Source of the DNA: Labrys miyagiensis
GTDB taxonomy: Bacteria; Pseudomonadota; Alphaproteobacteria; Rhizobiales; Labraceae
Assembly (NCBI RefSeq): GCF_030160835.1
Contig: NZ_BSPC01000080.1
Span: 62,001 to 126,000, forward strand
Reading direction: 5' to 3'
Length of the DNA stretch: 64,000 bases
Below, one piece after another: positions 25,906 to 35,514 of this stretch; position 1 is the first letter of the stretch, and each line of letters opens with the position of its first letter. Position numbers and translations under genes: made by a program. Below the pieces are notes generated by a model. It saw only the letters and a program-made list of their open reading frames with translations. It searched no databases and had not been told where the DNA came from.

Positions 25906-27468
25906 ATGAGCTTTACTGAACTCGGTCTTTCTCCCAAGGTCCTCGCTGCTGTGGAAGCGGCGGGTTACACAACGCCGACTCCAATCCAGGAGCAGGCCAT
26001 TCCCCATGTGCTGCAGCGCCGCGACGTGCTGGGCATCGCGCAAACGGGCACCGGCAAAACCGCCGCCTTCACCCTGCCGATGCTGACGCTGCTGGAAAAG
26101 GGCCGCGCCCGTGCCCGCATGCCGCGCACGCTGATCCTCGAACCCACCCGCGAACTGGCGGCGCAGGTTCAGGAAAACTTCGACCGCTACGGCACCAATA
26201 GCGGTCTTTCGGTGGCCCTCCTGATCGGCGGTGTCTCCTTCGGTGACCAGGACGCCAAGATCACACGCGGCGTCGATGTGCTGATCGCCACCCCCGGCCG
26301 CCTGCTCGACCATGTCGAGCGCGGCAAGCTGCTCCTCACCGGGGTCGAGCTTCTGGTGATCGACGAAGCCGATCGCATGCTCGACATGGGTTTCATTCCC
26401 GACATCGAGCGCATCTGCAAGCTGGTGCCCTTCACTCGCCAGACCCTGTTCTTCACGGCCACGATGCCGTCCGAAATCAAGCGCATCACCGACCAGTTCC
26501 TGCACAATCCCGTGCAGGTGGAAGTTTCCCGTCCGGCCACAGCGGCCACCACAATCATACAGGCCTTGGTACACACCCGTTCGGGTCCACCCGAAAAGCG
26601 CATTACGCTGCGCCGCCTGATCCGGTCAGCCGAAAATCTCCAGAACGCCATCGTCTTCTGCAACCGCAAGTCGGAAGTCGCCATCCTGCATAAATCGCTG
26701 GTGAGGCATGGCTTTGGCGCCGTCGCCCTGCATGGCGACATGGACCAGCGCTCGCGCATGGCGGCACTGGAAAGTTTCCGCAACGGGGAAATGTCGATCC
26801 TCGTCGCCTCGGATGTCGCTGCCCGCGGCCTCGACATTCCAGAAGTCAGCCACGTCTTCAATTTCGACGTGCCCGTGCATGCCGACGATTACATCCACCG
26901 TATCGGCCGCACGGGCCGAGCCGGCCGCGCCGGGTGGGCCTTCACGCTGGTGGCGTCCGCCGACGGCAAGCATGTCTCGGCCATCGAGGCGCTGACCGGC
27001 AACAAGATCCCCTTCACCGGTGACCCGCCACCGATCGAAGGCGATGCCGAGGAAGAGATTTCGGAGCGCCCACGCCGTGGCCGCCGCGAACGCGGTGCCA
27101 AAAAGGACGAGGGCGAGCGCTCGCAACGTGCCAAGCCGCGCGACGCCAGGCCGGCACGAGAGCCTAGACCCGAGCGTGAGCCTAGATCCGAGCGCGAGCC
27201 CAGACCTGAGCGCGAGCCCAAGCCCAGACCTGAGCGCGAACCCAGACCTGAGCGCGAACCCAGACCTGAGCGCGAGCCGCGGCCCGAGCGCGAAGCCGAG
27301 GAAACACCTCGCGCCGCCCGCCACGCCCCTGCCCCGCAGCAGCGGCCACCCGAGCAGCAGCGGCCGCATCGGCGTCGGCATGATGACGATGACGGGCCGG
27401 TGGTGATCGGCCTCGGCGATCACGTGCCGTCCTTCCTGCTCAATCCGATCCGCCGCAAGAGCGGCTAA
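25906..27468 (+). CDS. rhlE: DEAD-box RNA helicase, RhlE-like, with repeat-encoded C-terminal tail
   Basis: A 520-residue protein with all helicase motifs: Q motif TPIQEQAIP, motif I AQTGTGKT (45-52), PTRELA, DEAD at 153-156, FTATMP, ASDVAARGLD and HRIGRTGRAG. It unwinds RNA duplexes, probably in ribosome assembly or mRNA decay. From about residue 375 the tail is basic and disordered. It includes seven or so copies of the hexapeptide REPRPE encoded by an 18-bp tandem repeat, then a His/Asp-rich stretch and a conserved C-terminal VPSFLLNP. The start is ATG 25906; the open frame begins 26 codons earlier. Repeat locus D starts on the base after the stop. Confidence 0.93.
   Translation: MSFTELGLSPKVLAAVEAAGYTTPTPIQEQAIPHVLQRRDVLGIAQTGTGKTAAFTLPMLTLLEKGRARARMPRTLILEPTRELAAQVQENFDRYGTNSGLSVALLIGGVSFGDQDAKITRGVDVLIATPGRLLDHVERGKLLLTGVELLVIDEADRMLDMGFIPDIERICKLVPFTRQTLFFTATMPSEIKRITDQFLHNPVQVEVSRPATAATTIIQALVHTRSGPPEKRITLRRLIRSAENLQNAIVFCNRKSEVAILHKSLVRHGFGAVALHGDMDQRSRMAALESFRNGEMSILVASDVAARGLDIPEVSHVFNFDVPVHADDYIHRIGRTGRAGRAGWAFTLVASADGKHVSAIEALTGNKIPFTGDPPPIEGDAEEEISERPRRGRRERGAKKDEGERSQRAKPRDARPAREPRPEREPRSEREPRPEREPKPRPEREPRPEREPRPEREPRPEREAEETPRAARHAPAPQQRPPEQQRPHRRRHDDDDGPVVIGLGDHVPSFLLNPIRRKSG
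27158..27293 (+). repeat. 18-bp tandem repeat inside the helicase gene
   Basis: Near-identical 18-base units (such as CCCAGACCTGAGCGCGAA) repeat about seven times in frame and encode Arg-Glu-Pro-Arg-Pro-Glu. One unit carries a short insertion (KP), so the run is not perfectly regular. The copy number could change by slippage without breaking the frame. Confidence 0.85.
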
Positions 27469-27595
27469 CTGGGAGCGCGGACATCCTGTCCGCTCTTGGA
27501 AACGATCAGGTCGTAAGAAAGGGTGCAACCGTCGAGGTTTGCGCCCTTCTTTCTGTGTGGGTGATTCAAGAGCGGACAGGATGTCCGCGCTCCCA
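27469..27595. repeat. Paired-hairpin element, locus D (fills the gap stop to stop)
   Basis: Left arm 27469-27500 (CTGGGAGCGCGGACATCCTG...) is mirrored by a right arm ending at 27595. The element starts on the base after the helicase TAA and ends on the base before the mce stop codon, so it is the whole intergenic region of a convergent pair. The loop hairpin GGGTGCAA/TTGCGCCC (27521-27546) has AAGAAA before and TTCTTTCT after, so it can terminate in both directions. Confidence 0.92.
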
Positions 27596-28000
27596 TCACA
27601 CCTGCTCCAACTCCACCAGCGTCCCGGAAAAATCCTTGGGATGCAGGAACAGTACCGGTTTGCCGTGCGCGCCGATCTTCGGTTCGCCATCGCCCAGCAC
27701 GCGTGCGCCGGCCTGCTTCAGGCGGTCGCGCGCAGCGACGATGTCGTCCACCTCGTAGCAGATGTGGTGCATGCCACCGTCCGGGTTCTTCTCCAGGAAT
27801 CGCGCGATCGGCGAGTTCGCGCCGAGTGGCTCCAGTAATTCGATCTTGGTGTTGGGTAGAGTGATGAACACCACCGTCACGCCATGCTCAGGCAACTGCT
27901 GCGGCGCCGAGACATCGGCCCCCAGCGTACCGCGATAAAGCGCCGAAGCGGCAGCGAGATCACGCACCGCGATGGCGACATGGTTGAGGCGTCCGATCAT
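27596..28000 (-). CDS. mce: Methylmalonyl-CoA epimerase
   Basis: A 134-residue vicinal-oxygen-chelate protein: LNHVAIAV (metal His7), a central IELLEPLG, GGMHHICYEVDDI and VLFLHPKDFSGTLVELEQ, the last being typical of methylmalonyl-CoA epimerases. It interconverts R and S methylmalonyl-CoA in propionyl-CoA use, ahead of B12-dependent mutase. The ATG overlaps the anmK stop by four bases (ATGA), so the two are co-translated; the pairing has no obvious metabolic link. Confidence 0.92.
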   Translation of the reverse strand: MIGRLNHVAIAVRDLAAASALYRGTLGADVSAPQQLPEHGVTVVFITLPNTKIELLEPLGANSPIARFLEKNPDGGMHHICYEVDDIVAARDRLKQAGARVLGDGEPKIGAHGKPVLFLHPKDFSGTLVELEQV

Positions 28001-29124
28001 GCGCGGAGCCGGCTTTGGCCGGGCGTCGCGAGCACGCCGCCCGTCAGCGCCCGCGGCACTCCCGTGCTGGAGGGGAAGGTCAGCGGCAGCCCCTTCAGCG
28101 AGCGCACGGCAAGATAGGCGAAGGCCTGGGCTTCCATCATGGAGGCCGACCAGCCGAATTCATCGGCGGTGCGGACAGTTGCGCCGGTTTCCTCGCGCAG
28201 GAATTTCAGGATGGCGGGGTTGCGCGCTCCCCCTCCGCTGACGATCCAGAGCCTGGGCTCGCGCGGCAGCCATCGCCGCGCGGCGGCCGCACTGCGGGCC
28301 GTGAAGGCGGCGAGGGTCGCTGCCGCGTCACGGGTCGAAAGCCCCGCCACCGTTTCGCGTGAGAAGGCGTTGCGGTCGAGCGATTTCGGCGGCTTCTCCC
28401 CAAAGAAGGGATGCGTCATCAGCGTGACGAGCATCTCCTGGTTTACCTGTCCCGCCAGGGCCTGGCGGGCGTCCTGGTCCATGGCGACGCCGCTGCGCTC
28501 CAGCATGAGGTCGTCGATCAAGGCGTTGGCCGGACCGGTGTCGAAGGCGACGGGATCGTGCCCCTCGGCGATATAGGTGATATTGCCGACGCCGCCGAGA
28601 TTGAGGACGGCGACGGGGCCGGCGAGCTTGGCCTCGCGCACCAGCGCCTGGTGATAGGCAGGCACCAGCGGAGCTCCCTGCCCGCCCTCGGCGACATCGG
28701 CGGCGCGCAGGTCATGAACAACGGGGATGCCGAGGCTGTCGGCCAGTGCCTGGCCGTCGCCGATCTGAACCGTCAGGCGCTCATGCGGGCGATGCAGCAC
28801 CGTCTGGCCGTGGAAGCCGACGACGTCGATATCCTCGGGGGAGAGATCGTGCTCCTTCAGGAAATCGGAAATGATGTCGGCATGCTTGCGGGTGATCAAC
28901 CGCTCGGCCGCACCGACCACACCGGGGCGCTCCGTCCGCTTCTTCATCGGCAGGGCATCGGCGAGAGCCTGGCGCAGCAGCGCGCGCTCCTCCTCCGTGT
29001 AAGCGAGTTCGACCGAGGCGCCCATCCGCACCACGCCCTCGCCATCCGTCTCGATCAGGGCGGCATCGATACCGTCCATCGAAGTGCCGGACATCAATCC
29101 AAGGGCGGTCAACATCGTCTTCAT
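27997..29124 (-). CDS. anmK: Anhydro-N-acetylmuramic acid kinase
   Basis: A 375-residue kinase of murein recycling: GLMSGTSMDGIDAALIETDG at the N-terminus, VVGFHGQTVLHRP, VLNLGGVGNITYI and FDTGPANALIDD, then VSGGGARNPAILKFL. It cleaves and phosphorylates 1,6-anhydroMurNAc to MurNAc-6-phosphate. The ATG at 29124 was preferred over TTG 29130. It is divergent from tyrS, as in other alphaproteobacteria. Confidence 0.95.
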   Translation of the reverse strand: MKTMLTALGLMSGTSMDGIDAALIETDGEGVVRMGASVELAYTEEERALLRQALADALPMKKRTERPGVVGAAERLITRKHADIISDFLKEHDLSPEDIDVVGFHGQTVLHRPHERLTVQIGDGQALADSLGIPVVHDLRAADVAEGGQGAPLVPAYHQALVREAKLAGPVAVLNLGGVGNITYIAEGHDPVAFDTGPANALIDDLMLERSGVAMDQDARQALAGQVNQEMLVTLMTHPFFGEKPPKSLDRNAFSRETVAGLSTRDAAATLAAFTARSAAAARRWLPREPRLWIVSGGGARNPAILKFLREETGATVRTADEFGWSASMMEAQAFAYLAVRSLKGLPLTFPSSTGVPRALTGGVLATPGQSRLRA

Positions 29125-29221
29125 GCGCAATCTGCCTCGATTTCAAGCCTGGACTGTACCAAAGCGCATCCAAACCTGATAGACGGCGGCGGCATATCTA
29201 TGGTGATCGAAAGTTTCTGTC

Positions 29222-30463
29222 ATGACTGCGTTAAAATCCGATTTCCTGCGCATCCTCACCGAGCGCGGCTATATCCACCAGGTTTCGGATCTGGAAGGCC
29301 TCGATGATGCGGCCTCCAAGGGCCAGCTCACGGCCTATGTCGGTTATGACTGCACGGCGCCTTCGCTGCATATCGGCTCGCTCATCTCGATCATGATGCT
29401 GCACTGGTTCCAGGAGACCGGCCATCGGCCGATCACGCTGATGGGCGGCGGCACCACGCGCGTGGGCGATCCCTCGGGCAAGGACGAGACGCGGCGCATC
29501 CTCACCGTCGAGCAGATCGACGAGAACAAGCAGAGCATCCAGAAGGTGTTCGCCAAGCTGATCGATTACCAGGGCGACAAGGCCCTGATGATCGACAATG
29601 CCGAATGGCTGACCAGGCTCAACTATATCGACATGCTGCGCGACATCGGCCGGCATTTCTCGGTCAACCGCATGCTGTCCTTCGATTCGGTGAAGCTCAG
29701 GCTCGATCGCGACCAGGAGCTTTCCTTCATCGAATTCAACTACATGATCCTGCAGGCCTATGATTTCGTTGAGCTTTCTCGACGTCACGGCTGCGTGCTG
29801 CAGATGGGCGGCTCGGACCAGTGGGGCAACATCATCAACGGCATCGATCTGGGGCGGCGCATGGGCACGCCGCAGCTCTACGCCCTCACCTGTCCGCTGC
29901 TGACCACCTCCTCCGGCGCCAAGATGGGCAAGACCGCCTCAGGCGCCGTCTGGCTCAACGAGGACATGCTGTCGGCCTATGACTACTGGCAATACTGGCG
30001 CAACACCGAGGATGCCGATGTCGAGCGCTTCCTGAAGCTGTTCACCACGCTGCCGCTCGATGAGATCGCCAGGCTTGCCGCGCTGGGCGGGGCCGAGATC
30101 AACGAAGCCAAGAAGCGCCTGGCCACCGAGACGACTGCCCTGCTCCATGGCCGCGACAAGGCCCTGGCGGCGGAGGAAACCGCGCGCAAGACCTTCGAGG
30201 AAGGTACGCTGGCGACCGACCTGCCGAGCTTCGATCTGCCCGGTCTCAGTGCTGGCGTCGGCGTGCTCAATGCCTTCGTGCTGGCCGGGCTGGTGCCCTC
30301 CACCAGCGAGGCGCGCCGGCAGATCGCGAGCGGTGGTCTGAGGGTCAACGACGTCATCGTGACAGATCCCAAGGCCGTGCTCGGCTTGGGTGATGTGACG
30401 GCCGACGGCGTGATCAAGCTTTCGCTCGGCAAGAAACGCCATGTGCTCGCGAAGCCGGTCTAA
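29222..30463 (+). CDS. tyrS: Tyrosine--tRNA ligase
   Basis: A 413-residue class I aminoacyl-tRNA synthetase. The HIGH motif appears as HIGS at 50-53, the KMSKS loop as KMGKT at 234-238, and YGGSDQW-like [10 protein letters not shown] lies between. A C-terminal S4-type RNA-binding domain ([15 protein letters not shown]) completes the protein. Full length. Convergent with pssA over repeat locus E. Confidence 0.98.
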   Translation: MTALKSDFLRILTERGYIHQVSDLEGLDDAASKGQLTAYVGYDCTAPSLHIGSLISIMMLHWFQETGHRPITLMGGGTTRVGDPSGKDETRRILTVEQIDENKQSIQKVFAKLIDYQGDKALMIDNAEWLTRLNYIDMLRDIGRHFSVNRMLSFDSVKLRLDRDQELSFIEFNYMILQAYDFVELSRRHGCVLQMGGSDQWGNIINGIDLGRRMGTPQLYALTCPLLTTSSGAKMGKTASGAVWLNEDMLSAYDYWQYWRNTEDADVERFLKLFTTLPLDEIARLAALGGAEINEAKKRLATETTALLHGRDKALAAEETARKTFEEGTLATDLPSFDLPGLSAGVGVLNAFVLAGLVPSTSEARRQIASGGLRVNDVIVTDPKAVLGLGDVTADGVIKLSLGKKRHVLAKPV

Positions 30464-30464
30464 T

Positions 30465-30551
30465 CCCGGGTGCGCGGACGTCTCGTCCGCATCTTGGAAC
30501 CGATGCGTTTGTTGGTGAGGAAGATGCGGACGAGACGTCCGCGCACCCGGG
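30465..30551. repeat. Paired-hairpin element, locus E
   Basis: A perfect 31-base inverted repeat: 30465-30495 (CCCGGGTGCGCGGACGTCTC...) mirrored by 30521-30551, with a 25-base loop. The shortest member of the family here. It starts one base after the tyrS stop and ends 10 bases before the pssA stop. It carries GGGTGCGC in place of GGGAGCGC. Confidence 0.92.
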
Positions 30552-30561
30552 AAGAACCGCT

Positions 30562-31410
30562 TCAGGCAGAGGGCTGGTCCGGGGCTTCCTGCGGTGCCGC
30601 CTTCTCCTGCGTGGCCTGGTAGGCCCTGGCCTGCCGGCGGTAATAGACGATGCCGAAAGGGATGGTCGCCAGATAGATCAGCGTGATCGCCGTCAGCGTC
30701 TCCCAGGGATTGAAGGCCAGCAGCAGCACGACCACGACGGCGACCACGAAGATCGGCAGCACCCACTCCCGCGGTATGCGGGTGCCGAGTTTCTTGCCCG
30801 AGAATGTGGGGATGGTCGAGATCATCAGGAACGCGATGAGCAGCACATAGGCGAGCTCGAACATCGCATGGCTGGGCTCATGCGCCAGCCCCAGGAAACT
30901 GAGATAGATCGGCAGCAGCACCGTACAGGCGCCCGCCGGCGCCGGCATGCCGGTGAAGAAATTGGACTGGTAGGGCGGCCGGTTCGGATCGGCGCTTGTG
31001 ACGTTGAAACGCGCCAGACGCAGCACCATGCAGATGGCGAACACCAGCGAACCGATCCAGCCGAGCGACCTCAAATCGTGCAGGCCCCAGAAATAGAGCA
31101 CGATGCCCGGCACCACGCCGAAATTGACGAAATCGGCCAACGAATCGAGTTCCGCCCCGAATTTCGAAGTGCCCTTGAGATAGCGGGCCACGCGCCCGTC
31201 GATGCCGTCGAGCAAGGCTGCGACCACGATGCAGCCGATGGCGAGATCGAGCTTGTTCTCGATGGCAAGGCGTATGGCACTCATGCCCGCACAGAGCGCG
31301 AGCAGCGTGATGACGTTGGGGATGAGCACCCGGAAGGGAATGGCGCGCCGCCCCCAGCCCTTCCTCGGATCCGGGTTCTCGGGCTGGAATGGCGGAAACA
31401 GCGGATCCAT
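30562..31410 (-). CDS. pssA: CDP-diacylglycerol--serine O-phosphatidyltransferase
   Basis: A 282-residue membrane enzyme with the CDP-alcohol phosphotransferase motif fully present: Asp68, Asp71-Gly72, Ala75-Arg76, Gly85, Asp89 and Asp93. About eight membrane segments. It makes phosphatidylserine, which the adjacent psd product decarboxylates to phosphatidylethanolamine. It starts 12 bases after psd, so both are in one operon. The C-terminus is Ala/Glu/Pro-rich. Confidence 0.96.
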   Translation of the reverse strand: MDPLFPPFQPENPDPRKGWGRRAIPFRVLIPNVITLLALCAGMSAIRLAIENKLDLAIGCIVVAALLDGIDGRVARYLKGTSKFGAELDSLADFVNFGVVPGIVLYFWGLHDLRSLGWIGSLVFAICMVLRLARFNVTSADPNRPPYQSNFFTGMPAPAGACTVLLPIYLSFLGLAHEPSHAMFELAYVLLIAFLMISTIPTFSGKKLGTRIPREWVLPIFVVAVVVVLLLAFNPWETLTAITLIYLATIPFGIVYYRRQARAYQATQEKAAPQEAPDQPSA

Positions 31411-31422
31411 GGTTTGGCCGAT

Positions 31423-32121
31423 TCAGCCGATGCGGTGGGTGAGATGCGGCATGGCAGCGGCAGCATCGGCGATGATCGTCTCGCCCGCCACCATTTTCTG
31501 GCCGATGCCCACCTGCGGGCGCACGCCCTCGGGCAGGTAGACGTCGACGCGCGAGCCGAAGCGGATCATGCCGAGGCGCTGGCCGACGGCGACGTGCTCG
31601 TTCTCGCTGGTCCAGCAGACGATGCGGCGGGCCACCAGGCCGGCGATCTGCACCACGCCATAGCGCACCGAACCGGTATCGATGATGAAGCCGTTGCGTT
31701 CATTGTCCTCGCTCGCCTTGTCGAGGTCGGCGCTGAGGAACTTGCCCGGCTTGTAGGCGATCCGGGTGATGGTGCCCGTCACCGGGCTGCGATTCACATG
31801 GCAGTCGAACACGTTCATGAAGACCGAGACGCGCAGCAGCGACTGGCTGGCGAGGCCGAGTTCCGGGGGCGGCAGCACGTGAGCGATCTGGCTCACCACG
31901 CCATCGGCCGGCGAGACCACGAGCCCGTCCCGCACCGGGGTGACGCGCGGGGGATCGCGGAAGAAATAGGCGACCCAGGCCGTGATGATCAGCAGCGGCC
32001 AGAACAGCACCTTGACCCAGATCAGCGCGATCAGGGTGAGCACGCCGACTATGGCCAGGAAGGGGTAGCCTTCGCGGTTGATGGGGACCAGGACTTTCCG
32101 AATGGAAGAGGCAATCGACAT
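31423..32121 (-). CDS. psd: Phosphatidylserine decarboxylase (short form)
   Basis: A 232-residue proenzyme with an N-terminal membrane segment ([20 protein letters not shown]), SPADGVV (Asp73), FDCHVNRSP at 105-113 and the self-cleavage site Gly189-Ser190 in [11 protein letters not shown], where Ser becomes the pyruvoyl group. It converts phosphatidylserine to phosphatidylethanolamine. First gene of the psd-pssA operon, divergent from the amino acid ABC transporter. Confidence 0.96.
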   Translation of the reverse strand: MSIASSIRKVLVPINREGYPFLAIVGVLTLIALIWVKVLFWPLLIITAWVAYFFRDPPRVTPVRDGLVVSPADGVVSQIAHVLPPPELGLASQSLLRVSVFMNVFDCHVNRSPVTGTITRIAYKPGKFLSADLDKASEDNERNGFIIDTGSVRYGVVQIAGLVARRIVCWTSENEHVAVGQRLGMIRFGSRVDVYLPEGVRPQVGIGQKMVAGETIIADAAAAMPHLTHRIG

Positions 32122-32280
32122 CGATGGGTTCCAATTTGGCTGCTTGGGTACCCCAAACTTCCGTAAAAGACTAGGGCGTGTCGCAACTCAGAAAGGCACC
32201 TGCTCCCAGCTTGTGCAATCTGAAATGGCTGCTACAGTTCTAGGCAGAACCGCTTGAAAAACGAAACGAGAGGTAACTGG

Positions 32281-33081
32281 ATGCCTGAGGGAAGCACGCA
32301 AGCGGCAGAGGATCAGACGCCGGTTGTCCAGCTCGACAATATTCACAAGAGCTTCGGCCGGCTGGAAGTCCTCAAGGGCGTCTCCCTTACGGCACATGAA
32401 GGCGACGTTACGGCGCTGATCGGCGCCTCCGGTTCGGGCAAGAGCACGCTGCTTCGCTGTACGAACCTGCTGGAGATCCCCAATTCCGGCCGTATCCTCA
32501 TCGGCAATGAGGAGATCCGGCTCAAGCCCGCGAGCGGCGGCACCATGGCGGTGGCCGATCAGAAGCAGTTGCAGCGCATCAGAAGCCGTCTCGGCATGGT
32601 GTTCCAGAGCTTCAACCTCTGGGCCCATCGCACCGTCCTGGAGAATGTCATCGAGGCGCCTGTGCACGTGCTCGGCGAGAACAAGGCCGAGGCGATCGAG
32701 CATGCTGGGGAACTTCTCAACAAGGTCGGCCTCTACGCCAAGAAGGACACCTATCCCGCCTTCCTCTCCGGCGGCCAGCAGCAGCGCGCCGCCATCGCCC
32801 GGGCGCTGGCCATCCGGCCCAAGGTCATGCTGTTCGACGAGCCGACCTCGGCGCTCGATCCGGAACTGGTGGGCGAGGTGCTGCGCGTGATCCGCGATCT
32901 CGCCGCCGAGGGCCGCACGATGATCGTGGTCACGCATGAAATGGCCTTCGCCCGCGATGTCGCGAACCACGTGATGTATCTCTACAACGGCAATGTTGAA
33001 GAGGAAGGCGCACCCTCCAAGGTGTTCGGCAATCCCAACAGCGAGCGTTGCCGCCAATTCGTCACCCCCAGACAGCACTAG
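32281..33081 (+). CDS. Polar amino acid ABC transporter, ATP-binding protein
   Basis: A 266-residue ATPase of the HisP/ArtP/GlnQ group: Walker A GASGSGKST at 48-56, Q loop VFQSFNLW, signature LSGGQQQR at 162-169, Walker B with Asp186-Glu187 and a switch His in VVTHEM. The extended loop after RLKP is typical of the HisP subgroup for basic amino acids. The ATG at 32281 follows AGAGG. First gene of a four-gene import operon. Confidence 0.93.
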   Translation: MPEGSTQAAEDQTPVVQLDNIHKSFGRLEVLKGVSLTAHEGDVTALIGASGSGKSTLLRCTNLLEIPNSGRILIGNEEIRLKPASGGTMAVADQKQLQRIRSRLGMVFQSFNLWAHRTVLENVIEAPVHVLGENKAEAIEHAGELLNKVGLYAKKDTYPAFLSGGQQQRAAIARALAIRPKVMLFDEPTSALDPELVGEVLRVIRDLAAEGRTMIVVTHEMAFARDVANHVMYLYNGNVEEEGAPSKVFGNPNSERCRQFVTPRQH

Positions 33082-33194
33082 CTTGCACATCTCGTTCCGG
33101 GGCAGAGGGGCGCCAGGACACTCGCGGATCAAGAAACAACCATCCAAACATCAAAAACAATAAAGACCACCAGTTCATCCAGCAGGGAAACACG

Positions 33195-33971
33195 ATGAAG
33201 ACTCTGAATATGAAAATGCTCGCGGCCACCGCGATCTTCTTTGGCGCGGCTTTCGCTTCCGCCCAGGCCGACACGGTCAAGGTCAGCGTCGCTGCCGAGC
33301 CCTATCCGCCCTTTGCCTCCCTCGACGCGTCCGGCAAGTGGGTCGGCTTTGAGGTCGATCTCGCCAATGCCGTGTGCAAGGCGGGCAAGCTCGATTGCGA
33401 AATCGTGGCTACCGCCTGGGATGGCATCATCCCCGCTTTGACCTCCAAGAAGATCGACGTGATCTGGGCCTCGATGACCATCACGCCCGAGCGCTCGGCG
33501 CAGATCGCCTTTACCATTCCGTATTACAACACGCCGGCCGAATTTATCGCCAATAAGGATGACAAATTCGACTTCGCGCCTGGCAGCCTGAAGGGCAAGA
33601 CGATCGGCGTGCAGACCAGCACGATCCACGCCCAATATGTGCAGAAGGCCTATCCTGACGCCGACATCAAGACCTACGGCACGCAGGATGCAGCCAATGC
33701 CGACCTCGCGGCCGGCCGCCTCGACCTCGTGCTGGCCGATGCCGCAGCCCTCGACGACTTCCTCAAAGGCAAGGACGGCACTTGCTGCGACGTCAAGACC
33801 TTCCCCAAGGATCCGATCTTCGACGGTGGTGTCGGCGGTGGCCTGCGCAAGGAGGACACCGACCTCAAGGCCAAGCTCGACGAGGGCATCAAGGCCATTT
33901 ACGCGAGCGGTGAATACGCCACCATCGAGAAGAAGTACTTCAGCTACGAAGTCGGCACTCCTCCGAAATGA
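33195..33971 (+). CDS. Polar amino acid ABC transporter, periplasmic binding protein
   Basis: A 258-residue family 3 solute-binding protein. The first 25 or so residues are a signal peptide (MKTLNMKMLAATAIFFGAAF, cut near AQADT). The mature part has YPPFASLDASGKWVGFEVDLA, the PAAT signature, and later IDVIWASMTITPERSAQI. A cysteine pair occurs late in the protein (GTCCDV). Ligand is probably a basic amino acid given the partner ATPase type. AGGGAA sits 6 bases before the ATG. Confidence 0.92.
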   Translation: MKTLNMKMLAATAIFFGAAFASAQADTVKVSVAAEPYPPFASLDASGKWVGFEVDLANAVCKAGKLDCEIVATAWDGIIPALTSKKIDVIWASMTITPERSAQIAFTIPYYNTPAEFIANKDDKFDFAPGSLKGKTIGVQTSTIHAQYVQKAYPDADIKTYGTQDAANADLAAGRLDLVLADAAALDDFLKGKDGTCCDVKTFPKDPIFDGGVGGGLRKEDTDLKAKLDEGIKAIYASGEYATIEKKYFSYEVGTPPK

Positions 33972-34058
33972 GCAATATCAGAGCGTTGGCGTAACCGCGC
34001 CTTCGGCACTGATTTCCTTCTCCAACCGGCCTGAATCATCAGGCCGGCCCCTCCCCTC

Positions 34059-34778
34059 ATGGCGGAAACGGACGTGGAAGCATTCTGGGACCAATTGGCG
34101 GCAGGCTGGGGCACGGCCTTTCTGGCCGGCCTGCGGATAACCGTCGAACTGTCGATCGGCGGCTATATCACGGGTTTGCTGATCGGAGGCCTGGTAGCCT
34201 GGGCCAAATTGCGCGGACCGCGCTGGCTTGTGGCACTGGCCAACGGCTACTCCACGATCTGCCGCGCCGTGCCGGAAGTGCTGATGATCCTGATCCTCTA
34301 TTATGCGGGACAGCAGGCGCTCAACGGCCTGATGGCATCCATCGGTTTCGGGGCCGTTGGGATCGACGGTTTCTACGCTGCCCTCATGGTGCTCGGCATC
34401 GTCCAGGGGGCCTATGCCTCGGAAATCCTGCGTGGCGCGGTCCTGGCCTTGCCCAAGGGGCAAATCGAAGCCGCCAAGGCCTATGGCATGCACGGTTTCG
34501 TTCTGTTTCGCCGCGTGATCCTGCCTTTGATGGTGCCTTTTGCCTTCGCTGGCCTGACCAATCTATGGATGTCGATCCTCAAGGACTCCGCCCTGATCTT
34601 CGTGGTGGGCTACAAGGAACTGATCTCCACGGCCATGGCGGCTGCGGGTTCGACACGCATGTATTTTTCATTCCTGCTGTTTTGCGGAGCGATCTTCTAC
34701 GCGCTCACGCAGTTTTCCAACATCTTCATCAAATTGATCGACGGTCATATCCGGCGCTGGATGCCGAGGCTGGGGTGA
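34059..34778 (+). CDS. Polar amino acid ABC transporter, permease (HisQ-like)
   Basis: A 239-residue permease with about five membrane segments and the EAA loop (LPKGQIEAAKAYGMHGFVLFRRVILP) that contacts the ATPase. RAVPEVLMILILYY is the conserved region of the family. It pairs with the second permease three bases after its stop codon to form the heterodimeric channel. Confidence 0.92.
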   Translation: MAETDVEAFWDQLAAGWGTAFLAGLRITVELSIGGYITGLLIGGLVAWAKLRGPRWLVALANGYSTICRAVPEVLMILILYYAGQQALNGLMASIGFGAVGIDGFYAALMVLGIVQGAYASEILRGAVLALPKGQIEAAKAYGMHGFVLFRRVILPLMVPFAFAGLTNLWMSILKDSALIFVVGYKELISTAMAAAGSTRMYFSFLLFCGAIFYALTQFSNIFIKLIDGHIRRWMPRLG

Positions 34779-34781
34779 GAC

Positions 34782-35510
34782 ATGTCCACAGATCTGGCGT
34801 CATCGTTCTTCGATAACTTCACCTGGATCGGCAAATATTGGCCGATGATCCTGGGCGGTTTCTGGACCACGCTTCAGCTGCTGTTCTTCTCGCTGCTCCT
34901 TGGCTATCCACTGGCCATCCTGGTCGGCTTTGGCCGTGTGTCGAAGAACAAATTCATCTATGGCCTCGCCACGGGCTTTGTCTCGGTGATCCGCGGTACG
35001 CCGCTCCTGGTGCAGTTGTTCATTCTCTATTTCGGCCTCGGCTCGCTCTTTCCGGCTATTCCCCACATTCGCCAGAGCTTCATCTGGCCGGTGCTCAAGG
35101 ATGGCTATTACTATGTCATCCTGGCCCTGGTGCTCAGCGTCGGCGGTTATGTCGGCGAGATCATGCGCGGCGCCCTGCTTTCAGTGCCGCGTGGCGAGTT
35201 GGAGGCAGGCCGTGCCTATGGCTTCCATGGCTTCTCCCTTGTCCGCCGCATCTGGCTGCCGCGCGCCATGCAGGCGATGATGCCGACCTTCGCCGGCGAG
35301 ACCGTGCTCTGCCTGAAATCCACAGCGCTCGCCTACCTCGTCAGCGTGCAGGACCTGCTCGGCCAGATCAACATCATCCGCTCGCGAGAGGCCATCACCT
35401 ATACGCCGCTCCTGGTGGTGGCGGTGGGCTATCTTCTCGCCACGCTGGTGATCGAGGCCGTATTCCGCCGCTTCGAGGCGAATTTCGCGAAAACGACGCG
35501 GCCGGCGTAA
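34782..35510 (+). CDS. Polar amino acid ABC transporter, permease (HisM-like)
   Basis: A 242-residue permease with five or six membrane segments, VIRGTPLLVQLFILYFGL (the HEAT-type RGTPLL motif) and an EAA loop (VPRGELEAGRAYGFHGFSLVRRI). Last gene of the operon; its stop is followed by repeat locus F and a convergent amidinohydrolase gene. Confidence 0.93.
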   Translation: MSTDLASSFFDNFTWIGKYWPMILGGFWTTLQLLFFSLLLGYPLAILVGFGRVSKNKFIYGLATGFVSVIRGTPLLVQLFILYFGLGSLFPAIPHIRQSFIWPVLKDGYYYVILALVLSVGGYVGEIMRGALLSVPRGELEAGRAYGFHGFSLVRRIWLPRAMQAMMPTFAGETVLCLKSTALAYLVSVQDLLGQINIIRSREAITYTPLLVVAVGYLLATLVIEAVFRRFEANFAKTTRPA

Positions 35511-35514
35511 CGCC

